Of a DNA stretch of 35,885 bases, positions 24,058 through 29,642 are shown piece by piece. Numbering within the stretch: the first letter of the stretch is position 1; every line of letters begins with the position of its first letter. Under the pieces are notes generated by a model, which was not told the DNA's origin, made no database searches, and saw only the letters and a list, made by a program, of their open reading frames with translations. The stretch spans positions 1 through 35,885 of the forward strand of contig JAFVWV010000108.1 in assembly GCA_017501495.1 (NCBI GenBank), written 5' to 3'. Position numbers and translations under genes: made by a program. This stretch comes from Bacteroidales bacterium (GTDB lineage: Bacteria > Bacteroidota > Bacteroidia > Bacteroidales > P3).

Positions 24058-24546
24058 TTAATCTTTGATGATATGTCCATTCCATCGACCAGTTTCAGGA
24101 TCGAAACAAATATACACGGCATATCCTTCTAAAGTAGCCTCTACAATCCATTTGGTAAGCTCCTCTGGGTCAGCGGTCGAAATTTCTTCCTTAACTTTAG
24201 TGTGAAATACCTTTGTTTTTACACGCTGGACAGTCATTACATACTCCGTCTCAGTCTCGGACAGCGAGAATGTCGAGGCATTTCTCTCGCTATACTTTGT
24301 CAGCATTACCTTGGCGTGCACCTTTGAATAAAGATGTTCGTATGAGGTGTACACTTTTCCACTTTGACCGACAGAATAATAGTCCTTTGGAACAGTAAAT
24401 ACCTCTGTATAAGGAGTGCTGTAGTCGATAGCAGTTGACGTGGTTTTTTCCACGGGGATCGAATCGTTTTTGTCACAACTGGCAAAGGCAAATACAAACA
24501 ATGCCATGGTTGCCAAAACACCATACCTAATTTTGTTTCTTTGCAT
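24058..24546 (-). CDS. Lipoprotein of unknown function
   Basis: A 162-residue protein with a lipoprotein signal (hydrophobic stretch then FAFASC, Cys24). The mature part is polar and beta-rich, with a 'TPYTEVFTVPKDYYSVGQSG' segment and an end reading 'YAVYICFDPETGRWNGHIIK'. No family recognised. It stands alone between the spanin-like gene and the ECF sigma operon, both on the same strand; a hairpin terminates it at 23981-24011. Being a surface or periplasmic lipoprotein beside an ECF system it could be a target or signal input, but this is only positional. Confidence 0.75.
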   Translation of the reverse strand: MQRNKIRYGVLATMALFVFAFASCDKNDSIPVEKTTSTAIDYSTPYTEVFTVPKDYYSVGQSGKVYTSYEHLYSKVHAKVMLTKYSERNASTFSLSETETEYVMTVQRVKTKVFHTKVKEEISTADPEELTKWIVEATLEGYAVYICFDPETGRWNGHIIKD

Positions 24547-24740
24547 GTTAATTCTTTTTTTATGGTTTAACGTTTAATTACCCCATTCGTGACGCGTCGT
24601 AAAATGAATGGTTTTGTAATATAGTTGCATAAACACACCTCAAAAGTGAATATTTGTAGAAAAAAAACGTAAAAATATCAATAATATTGCATAAGATGCC
24701 TGTAAACGAGAATAATATAAACGTCAAAAAAGTATAGAAC

Positions 24741-25184
24741 CTATTTCTTGAGGTGACAGAAGAGTTTGATGAGGGGGATGAGGAGGAGGCCGAGGAGAAA
24801 GGCGATTAGGATGGGGGTGGTGGGGGATTTGTGGGTAGTGGGTTGAATGGGCGAGATGGGGTTGGTGATGGTTTCCTTTGTGTTCGTTTGGGTTGCGGTT
24901 TGGGTGGTGGCGTGAGTTTGGAGGGCGGTGCGGTCTTGGGTGGTTATTCTCTCGCGGTCGGTAATGGTGGTGAGTCTGGTTGTGTCGCCGTCGGTGTTGG
25001 TTTGGATGGTGATTGTGGTGGTTTCGCGGACGGTGTCGTGGACAGTGAGTGTAACGGTCTGACGGAGGGTGTCAGTCGCGGCCATCGTGCTGGTCTGCTG
25101 CATGACGGTCCTGCTGCTTCTGCAACTCATTGTAAACAGGGCAAGCGTCGCTATGAGGGCAGTCGTTAATCCTTTGTATCGCAT
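24741..25184 (-). CDS. Unimolecular spanin-like lipoprotein (u-spanin candidate)
   Basis: A 147-residue protein with an N-terminal lipoprotein signal (ALFTMSC, Cys21) and a C-terminal membrane helix (about 125-143, ILIAFLLGLLLIPLIKLF) ending in basic residues. Between them is a roughly 100-residue Thr/Gln-rich, probably extended linker. A lipid anchor at one end and an inner-membrane helix at the other is the topology of unimolecular spanins such as phage T1 gp11, which fuse inner and outer membranes in the last step of lysis. The gene starts inside the preceding gene, overlapping it by 113 bases in another frame, as spanin genes often do. A decayed copy of its C-terminus lies at 22572-22680. 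Confidence 0.7.
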   Translation of the reverse strand: MRYKGLTTALIATLALFTMSCRSSRTVMQQTSTMAATDTLRQTVTLTVHDTVRETTTITIQTNTDGDTTRLTTITDRERITTQDRTALQTHATTQTATQTNTKETITNPISPIQPTTHKSPTTPILIAFLLGLLLIPLIKLFCHLKK

Positions 25185-25413
25185 TTCTCAGATGGTTTAC
25201 TTCGGTGCGTAATTCCCTGACTTCACGCCGCAGGGGGTCGGCAATGTTTTCCTTGAACTCGTCGACGTACATCTTCGACAGGTTCATGTCCTTTTGGCGG
25301 TTGTCGGCCTTCAGGCTTTCGACCTCCTGACGATGGCGGCGGCGGTCGAACAGCCAGCCGCCACCGGCAACAAGGGTTAGGATGGATAGGATGATGTTCC
25401 AAAGGTTGTTCAT
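25072..25413 (-). CDS. Membrane-anchored coiled-coil protein of the lysis cassette (holin or i-spanin-like)
   Basis: A 113-residue protein with one N-terminal membrane helix (about 3-22, LWNIILSILTLVAGGGWLF), a basic stop-transfer (DRRRHRQE) and a long coiled coil (about 28-82), then a Cys-containing tail (CPHSDACPVYNE). The shape fits either a class III holin-like protein or an inner-membrane spanin subunit of Rz type; the large out-of-frame overlap with the downstream lipoprotein gene is reminiscent of Rz/Rz1. It follows the amidase gene after an 84-base gap with two hairpins. Family not recognised by sequence alone. Confidence 0.65.
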   Translation of the reverse strand: MNNLWNIILSILTLVAGGGWLFDRRRHRQEVESLKADNRQKDMNLSKMYVDEFKENIADPLRREVRELRTEVNHLRNAIQRINDCPHSDACPVYNELQKQQDRHAADQHDGRD

Positions 25414-25497
25414 ATTTCAGTAAATCTCGATATTCTCCTATGCGCCTGTCGGCGCAAGAAATCTTGTAAATCTTGTAGATTATTCCGCTTTCAGCGG
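25414..25497. repeat. Hairpin-rich intergenic element between amidase and coiled-coil genes
   Basis: This gap holds two small hairpins (TGCGCC/GGCGCA near 25439-25454, CCGCT/AGCGG near 25486-25498) and a tandem ATCTTGTA-A-ATCTTGTA direct repeat between them. The compact palindromic organisation is like dispersed intergenic repeats of Bacteroidales, which I recall but cannot verify. Confidence 0.45.
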
Positions 25498-25911
25498 TTA
25501 AAGATTGTTTTCTTTGCACCATTGCTGGACATCAAAGCAGGGGCAGGCTTTGGCGGCGTACTCATTGTGTCCGTGGATGGAGGTGATGGGGTATTCTTCC
25601 ATCAGGTCCTGGACAAGCTGGAGTAGAACAAGACGCTGCGCCTCGGTTCGGGTGTCGGTGGCGTGGCCGTCGGCATCAAGGCCGCCGACATAGGCGACGC
25701 CGATGCTTTGGACGTTGTGACCGGGGCAATGGGCGCCGACTTGCTCGATGGGACGGGCTGAATGGACGCTGCCGTCGGGATAGATGACGTAATGATAGCC
25801 AATGTCGTGCCAGCCGAGGCTCTTATGATAGCGGCGGATGCTCTCCACGGTGCAGTTGGCATCGGGGCGGGTGGCGGTGCAGTGGATGATGATTTCGGTG
25901 ATGGTTCGCAT
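25498..25911 (-). CDS. N-acetylmuramoyl-L-alanine amidase (T7-lysozyme type endolysin)
   Basis: A 137-residue Amidase_2/PGRP-fold enzyme cutting the bond between N-acetylmuramic acid and the stem peptide of peptidoglycan. By alignment in mind with T7 lysozyme, the zinc ligands are His10 (EIIIHCTAT), His115 and Cys123, with the catalytic Tyr near 39 (IGYHYVI) and Lys121, in 'GHNEYAAKACPCFDVQQW'. It has no signal peptide, so a holin or other export route is expected. It is the size of phage endolysins. A four-unit 9-bp repeat sits directly before its ATG. It belongs to the phage-like cassette at 28004-24741. Confidence 0.93.
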   Translation of the reverse strand: MRTITEIIIHCTATRPDANCTVESIRRYHKSLGWHDIGYHYVIYPDGSVHSARPIEQVGAHCPGHNVQSIGVAYVGGLDADGHATDTRTEAQRLVLLQLVQDLMEEYPITSIHGHNEYAAKACPCFDVQQWCKENNL

Positions 25912-25914
25912 TTC

Positions 25915-25950
25915 TTTATGGGCTTAGTGGGGTTAATAGGCTTAATGGGC
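25915..25950. repeat. 9-bp tandem repeat block upstream of the amidase gene
   Basis: Read on the minus strand, four 9-base units close to GCCCATTAA stand in a row (GCCCATTAA, GCCTATTAA, CCCCACTAA, GCCCATAAA), ending three bases before the ATG at 25911. Sister blocks lie at 26601-26634 and 26973-27009. Confidence 0.75.
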
Positions 25951-26010
25951 GAAAGACAAAGGGGAGCAAGCCGACTGCCCGCGGTGCGGTCGGCTTGCTG
26001 GGGTTGGTGT

Positions 26011-26589
26011 TTAGGCGGCAGCGAGATAGAGAATGTTGACGGTGTCGCCTTTGGCGTAGTGGCTGGGGTCTTTGAAGGTGAGTTTGTTGTCGGTGAGAGT
26101 GTAGTCGGTGGGCGGCTGCATAAGGCCGTTGACGAAGACTCCCACGGCACTCTCGGCATAGGGAGGCTTGGTGAGGGAGATTTCGGCGGTGAAGTCCACG
26201 CTGTCGAGGGTGAGGACGGGAGGATTGGGGAAGGCAATCTCTTTCTCGGTGGCCACGACCTTGCCGCTGGAGAGGGCGAGGCTGACGACGGCCTTGGTGG
26301 TGGTGCCGCTTCCGGCGGTGTTGGAGGTGTTGACGCCTGTGACGGGAAGGGCGGTCTTGGCGACCTTAACGGCGGTGCCTTCCTTGGTGACAGCAGACAC
26401 ATATTTGCCTGTTTCGGCGCTGCCGCCGGTGACAGACTGCAGGGCGCCGCCTATGGCGTTGCTGACGGCATTGTCGATCTTTTCACTTGTTGCGGCTGCG
26501 GTGGCCAACTGGTCGGTCAAAGATGACCAATCATCGGATGCGGAGGGCGATACTACGCCGTCGAGTTGTTTTACTTTTAACTTTTGCAT
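26011..26589 (-). CDS. Phage-structural-like protein with tail-fibre-type C-terminal domain
   Basis: A 192-residue protein without signal peptide. The N-terminal half is Ala/Thr/Ser-rich and helical to low-complexity (QLATAAATSEKIDNAVSNAI, VTGGSAETGKYVSAV). The C-terminal part has 'AVGVFVNGLMQPPTDYTLTD' and then 'NKLTFKDPSHYAKGDTVNIL', the 'VxVNGxxxxxxDYTxxxxxxxF…GDxVxIxY' pattern common near the ends of phage tail fibre and neck-whisker proteins. The neighbouring protein (26620-26964) has the same motif. Its start lies 11 bases from the middle 9-bp repeat block. Exact family not known. Confidence 0.65.
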   Translation of the reverse strand: MQKLKVKQLDGVVSPSASDDWSSLTDQLATAAATSEKIDNAVSNAIGGALQSVTGGSAETGKYVSAVTKEGTAVKVAKTALPVTGVNTSNTAGSGTTTKAVVSLALSSGKVVATEKEIAFPNPPVLTLDSVDFTAEISLTKPPYAESAVGVFVNGLMQPPTDYTLTDNKLTFKDPSHYAKGDTVNILYLAAA

Positions 26590-26600
26590 GATCTTTTATT

Positions 26601-26634
26601 TTTAATGGGTCTAGTGGGTTTAATGGGTTAATGG
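26601..26634. repeat. 9-bp tandem repeat block upstream of the 26589 gene
   Basis: On the minus strand the units are TCCCATTAA, CCCATTAA (one base short), ACCCACTAG and ACCCATTAA. The block overlaps the last codons and stop of the upstream gene and ends 11 bases before the next ATG. It matches the blocks at 25915-25950 and 26973-27009. Confidence 0.75.
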
Positions 26635-26964
26635 GATGGCTTTGAGGATGATTTCGTCGTCGCTCTCGATGCCGGGGATTTCGATGCCGTCGGCCTTGGT
26701 GCCATCGGTCAACTCTTTGTAGTCCTTGCCGAGGGTGTAGCGGAGGCCGTTGATATAGACTTCCAAGGTTCCAGCGACAAAGGGTTGTCGGCTGATGAAG
26801 AGTCCGGACAAGAAATCAATGCTCGCGGCCTTTATGATGCGCGGCACCAAGTCGGAAAGACGGACTTGTGCGGCGTTGCCGTCTGAATCGTAGCCCAAGG
26901 TGTTGAGTTTGGGGGCGGACGCAGGGTCGGCGGTCGGGAGGGTTGTGATTTCTAAATCTTCCAT
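26620..26964 (-). CDS. Small phage-structural-like protein
   Basis: A 114-residue acidic protein without signal peptide. The N-terminal segment (LPTADPASAPKLNTLGYDSD, GNAAQVRLSDL) resembles the opening of phage tail-associated proteins in which short 'sample' segments precede a binding domain. The C-terminus 'GTLEVYINGLRYTLGKDYKE' continuing to 'DDEIILKAIPL' carries the same 'VYxNGxxxxxxDY…DDxIxLK' motif as the next gene. The two may be subunits or domains of one fibre-like assembly. Its stop codon lies within the 9-bp repeat block. Family not recognised. Confidence 0.65.
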   Translation of the reverse strand: MEDLEITTLPTADPASAPKLNTLGYDSDGNAAQVRLSDLVPRIIKAASIDFLSGLFISRQPFVAGTLEVYINGLRYTLGKDYKELTDGTKADGIEIPGIESDDEIILKAIPLTH

Positions 26965-26972
26965 TGCTTTTT

Positions 26973-27009
26973 GATGATGGGCTTAATGGGTTTGATGGGC
27001 TTAATGGGC
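26973..27009. repeat. 9-bp tandem repeat block upstream of the 26964 gene
   Basis: On the minus strand the units are GCCCATTAA, GCCCATCAA, ACCCATTAA and GCCCATCAT, ending 8 bases before the ATG at 26964. A small perfect hairpin (GACAAC/GTTGTC, 27010-27025) stands just upstream. The rest of the 26965-27128 gap shows nothing coding. Confidence 0.75.
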
Positions 27010-27128
27010 GACAACTAAAGTTGTCTACACCGAACGAAGCCTTTTTAGCTGGTGGTGAGGGTCAGGGGGCGGCTGTGGAGGGCGAGGGGACGCCCTCCGA
27101 CGAGCAGACGGAAGGCCCGACGGGGCAG

Positions 27129-28004
27129 TCAGGGCGTGACGGTGTTGAGTTCGGGCTGGAGATAGACGGCGGCGGAGTTGATGCCACCGTAGCTGTTGAC
27201 CGAGGCGATAATGGCCGAGTTGCTTTGGTAGGTGGCAAGGGCGGAGTTCTCGACATAGAAGAACTGAGTGCTGACCTTCAATGTGCCATCGACGGCCTCG
27301 CGGCTATGTACCCACACGGCGGCGCCGTTAGTAATCTCAACAGAGGTGGCGAGTTTGTTGTCAGCTACGGAGAAACCCAACTGACTGACGATGTTCCAAA
27401 GGGGCGTGTCGTCGGCAGTGCTCAACACCACCTTATAGCCGGTGATGGAGGCGCGAGGGGTTCGCGTCACCGTATCGACAGTCTGGATGCCGTGGAAGAA
27501 GGTAATTTGGTCGCCTTCGAGAAACGAAGCGTTGTTGTCGATGACGGCTTGCGAGAATTGCGCCACGGTGGTTGTCGCGCTGATGGTGAGTGAGCCGAGG
27601 GCAATGCTACTGACCAACTTGTTGTTGCTGTTCTTGGTCATGCTGATGCTGGGGAGACTGCCACGCGTAATCTGATAAGGTGCGAGGATGGCGCCGCCGT
27701 TGAGTTTCATACGCTTGGTGATGTACACCTTGACGACACCGAGGTTGGCCTGGATGAAGGCATTATAGACGGACATCTGCGGAGGCAGCTCCTCGAAGCC
27801 ACGACGCAGCATAGAATCGAACTGCTTGTATATGGCGCCGAGGTTGGCCCATTGGGTGCGGATGTTCATCTGGCTTTGGGTGCGCAGAGGGGTGATGGGT
27901 TTGACGGGGGCCTCGCTGACGATGGTACCGACTTTAGTTTGGCGGTAGATATACTCACCCACCTTGCCCCGAATCTTTGTGTTGATTCCGAAAACTTTTG
28001 CCAT
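27129..28004 (-). CDS. DUF6266-like protein, first gene of the phage-like cassette
   Basis: A 291-residue protein. Its first 120 residues ('GINTKIRGKVGEYIYRQTK', 'PRT/PLRTQSQMNIRTQWAN' type segment, 'MSVYNAFIQANLG' and 'ILAPYQITRGSLP') follow the pattern of the Bacteroidota DUF6266 family: a conserved 'G…GKVG…' start, a 'TxxQ…' helix and a 'SRGSL' strand. Function unknown. The remaining part is beta-rich with repeated Val/Thr/Ser strands and lacks a signal peptide. It opens the six-gene unit that ends in the lysis genes; a TACTTTTG box at 28098-28105 may belong to its promoter. It may be a structural or effector protein released by lysis, which is inference. Confidence 0.65.
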   Translation of the reverse strand: MAKVFGINTKIRGKVGEYIYRQTKVGTIVSEAPVKPITPLRTQSQMNIRTQWANLGAIYKQFDSMLRRGFEELPPQMSVYNAFIQANLGVVKVYITKRMKLNGGAILAPYQITRGSLPSISMTKNSNNKLVSSIALGSLTISATTTVAQFSQAVIDNNASFLEGDQITFFHGIQTVDTVTRTPRASITGYKVVLSTADDTPLWNIVSQLGFSVADNKLATSVEITNGAAVWVHSREAVDGTLKVSTQFFYVENSALATYQSNSAIIASVNSYGGINSAAVYLQPELNTVTP

Positions 28005-28097
28005 TGTGTTTTACTTTTTAATGTTGGACTTTTTGTTTACTCGTCTTTGTGGCATGGCCTACATGTGCACCTGTGGGCTGGGCTTTGAAAGACGGGG

Positions 28098-28105
28098 CAA
28101 AAGTA
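28098..28105 (-). promoter_or_regulatory. Candidate -7 element for the phage-like cassette
   Basis: TACTTTTG on the minus strand matches TAnnTTTG and would start transcription near 28091, about 87 bases before the ATG at 28004. No TTTG lies at the right distance, so the promoter is weak or needs an activator. Confidence 0.4.
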
Positions 28106-28230
28106 CAGGGGTGGCAAAAATCGGATTCGGGGATTGTCGGTTTATGGGGTGATAAAGGGGGCTTGGGGAGGATAAAGGAGGATATGAGGCGGAAATTAGG
28201 ATGTGGAGAAGGGGTAAAAAGGGGTATGGA

Positions 28231-28258
28231 CACCCTGATTTTTGAGAAAATCGGGGTG
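28231..28258. repeat. 12-bp hairpin in the 28005-28345 gap
   Basis: 28231-28242 pairs with 28247-28258 (one G-T pair) around TGAG. There is no T-run on either strand. It lies between the NYN-gene terminator and the cassette promoter candidate; the rest of this G-rich gap (28106-28230) has no gene. It may be an operator or an RNA structure. Confidence 0.5.
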
Positions 28259-28269
28259 AATAGGGCAAT

Positions 28270-28311
28270 AAAAAAGCCACGGCAAGCGAGAGGGGGGGGC
28301 TTGCCGTGGCT
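28270..28311 (-). terminator. Intrinsic terminator of the NYN-domain gene
   Basis: A perfect 12-bp stem (28276-28287 with 28299-28310) is followed on the minus strand by six T residues (28275-28270). The loop contains a run of eight G on the plus strand. The outer flank is also A/T-rich, so it may work in both directions. Confidence 0.88.
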
Positions 28312-28345
28312 AAAAAAAGTAAGGAAAACCTACTGTTTCCCCAAA

Positions 28346-29002
28346 TTATCTATTCTTCCATTTATCCGGAATAGTGTATCGCTTTCCATCTTTTTCCACA
28401 ATGTCGGGCATTATAGCATTAAGGAAACGAGGAAGATTCTTTTTCATTTCAACAGGACGGCTGCGATGGTGAAGTAGATTATCTTTAAGGTCGTTGCTAT
28501 AATTTGACGGTGGGAAGTACACTTTAATTGCAATATTCGGGTAACGTTTTTGAATCAGTTCCAAAGGAGGCACAAGATCGCTATCAGCACTGACAAGGGC
28601 AATGGTATCTGTTGCTCCAATGAGACAATCCTCTATCATTCGGATGGAAATGTTGACATCTGTTTTCTTCTCTTCTGGCCGAGAAATATCTCCTTTGCAA
28701 TAAGGACATATAATATGCTTTTCAAGATACTTGCCGCGGACAATTTCGAAGCGGTCGCCATTAATCAATTTGTTCGCATTCAAAAATGCACTCTGTCGAC
28801 TACTCTTGTCTGGATTTAGTGGGCTGGCAGTGAAATATACGACCTTTGTAAGTTCTTGTCCTTCTCCAAGGAAGCTTTCGCAAAGACGTACCATGTCAAT
28901 CCAGTAGCATTTACGCCATACCTCATCGGCGTATTTGGAACGGCGGATACCATAATAGAAGTTAAAGCCGTCAATATAGAATGTTACTCGTTTTTTGTTC
29001 AT
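28346..29002 (-). CDS. NYN-domain (LabA/DUF88-like, PIN-fold) nuclease
   Basis: A 218-residue protein of the NYN group of PIN-fold predicted RNases. The acidic site is built from 'FYIDGFNFYYG' (Asp11, Asn14), 'EEKKTDVNISIRMIEDCLIG' (Asp115) and 'ALVSADSDLVPPLELI' (Asp140, Asp142), the usual spacing. A CPYC pair (99-102) in the loop before the second motif could be part of a metal knuckle. No signal peptide or membrane helix. It has its own promoter (29084-29114), a leader with a terminator-like hairpin and a terminator (28270-28311), so it is a single-gene unit. NYN proteins act in RNA processing, some in phage defence; a precise role cannot be given. Confidence 0.88.
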   Translation of the reverse strand: MNKKRVTFYIDGFNFYYGIRRSKYADEVWRKCYWIDMVRLCESFLGEGQELTKVVYFTASPLNPDKSSRQSAFLNANKLINGDRFEIVRGKYLEKHIICPYCKGDISRPEEKKTDVNISIRMIEDCLIGATDTIALVSADSDLVPPLELIQKRYPNIAIKVYFPPSNYSNDLKDNLLHHRSRPVEMKKNLPRFLNAIMPDIVEKDGKRYTIPDKWKNR

Positions 29003-29012
29003 TTTTATTTAA

Positions 29013-29059
29013 TAAAAAAGCCACTAAAGAGTGGCTCATATCTCTACACGAAAGTAGAG
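29013..29059 (-). promoter_or_regulatory. Attenuator-like leader of the NYN gene
   Basis: Between the promoter (29084-29114) and the ATG at 29002 the minus-strand transcript first forms a hairpin (29042-29047 with 29054-29059). It then forms a second 7-bp hairpin (29019-29025 with 29030-29036) directly followed by six T residues (29019-29014), the shape of an intrinsic terminator 11 bases before the start codon. Transcription may be attenuated here, or a short leader RNA of about 60 bases may be made. Confidence 0.55.
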
Positions 29060-29083
29060 CGATGCATTTCAATTTTCTGAATG

Positions 29084-29114
29084 CAAAGATACATACTATT
29101 TTCCAAATGGCAAA
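29084..29114 (-). promoter_or_regulatory. Bacteroidota-type promoter of the NYN gene
   Basis: On the minus strand TTTG (29114-29111) and TATCTTTG (29091-29084) are 19 bases apart. Transcription is expected near 29077, giving a leader of about 75 bases. Confidence 0.7.
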
Positions 29115-29237
29115 ACTTTCTTTGAAAATAAATTGTAATTATTTGATAGAGAGAAATTAAAAATCGAAGGCAAAATGTGATTGCCCCCGATTTTCGTAGT
29201 GTTTTTTACAACAAATGTGCCAATTTAAATGTTAAGG

Positions 29238-29444
29238 CTATGGCTCGCCGAGGAAGGAGAAGATGATTTGGAGTTGTTTGGGGGAGAGGAGTTTGCGTTT
29301 GGGGGAGTAGGCGGTTCTGGAGAGTTCGGCCATCAATGGCTCATTGGTGTGGATTTCACGGGCGAGGAGTTTTCCTGCGCTCTCCTTGCTGCGGTCGGGG
29401 AAGTAGGCCATGGCAAGGTCTTGCTTGAACATAAATTGAGACAT
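29238..29444 (-). CDS. DUF4248 family protein
   Basis: A 68-residue protein matching the Bacteroidales DUF4248 pattern: an 'FKQDLAMAYFPDRSKESAGK' first half ('yp…tp.sA…L'), a central 'REIHTNEPLMAEL' helix, and a 'KRKLLSPKQLQIIFSFLGEP' end ('R.LTP.Q...I...LGEP'). The end looks like a helix-turn-helix. Such genes are common in Bacteroidales mobile and phage-associated loci, often near amidase genes, as here. Function unknown. No TTTG/TAnnTTTG promoter was found; the upstream 200 bases contain a CATTGCC/GGCAATG hairpin (29470-29487). The 235-base gap to the NYN gene holds that gene's promoter and leader. Confidence 0.85.
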   Translation of the reverse strand: MSQFMFKQDLAMAYFPDRSKESAGKLLAREIHTNEPLMAELSRTAYSPKRKLLSPKQLQIIFSFLGEP

Positions 29445-29642
29445 AAATAAAGGATTAAGTTAATAATTACATTGCCCGTAGGCAATGCGGAATTCAACAT
29501 TAATCCCTTTGGTCTCAATGTTATATGTGATATATGGTTTCTGTTATGGCATATCTGGGGAGGGGATATGAAAGGGGCTGGCGTATGAATGTACATCAAA
29601 CTTCTCACATGAAGAGAACGAAAGTAGCATTGCAGCGATTAT

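Noticed and set aside
25762..26526. 254-codon Gly/Val-rich plus-strand frame opposite the amidase and fibre-like genes
   Set aside because: Antisense to an amidase with intact catalytic residues; product is compositionally biased and has no start signals.
25915..27009. CRISPR or iteron-origin reading of the 9-bp repeat blocks
   Set aside because: The blocks have no spacers, stand directly before start codons, and no replication gene is near.
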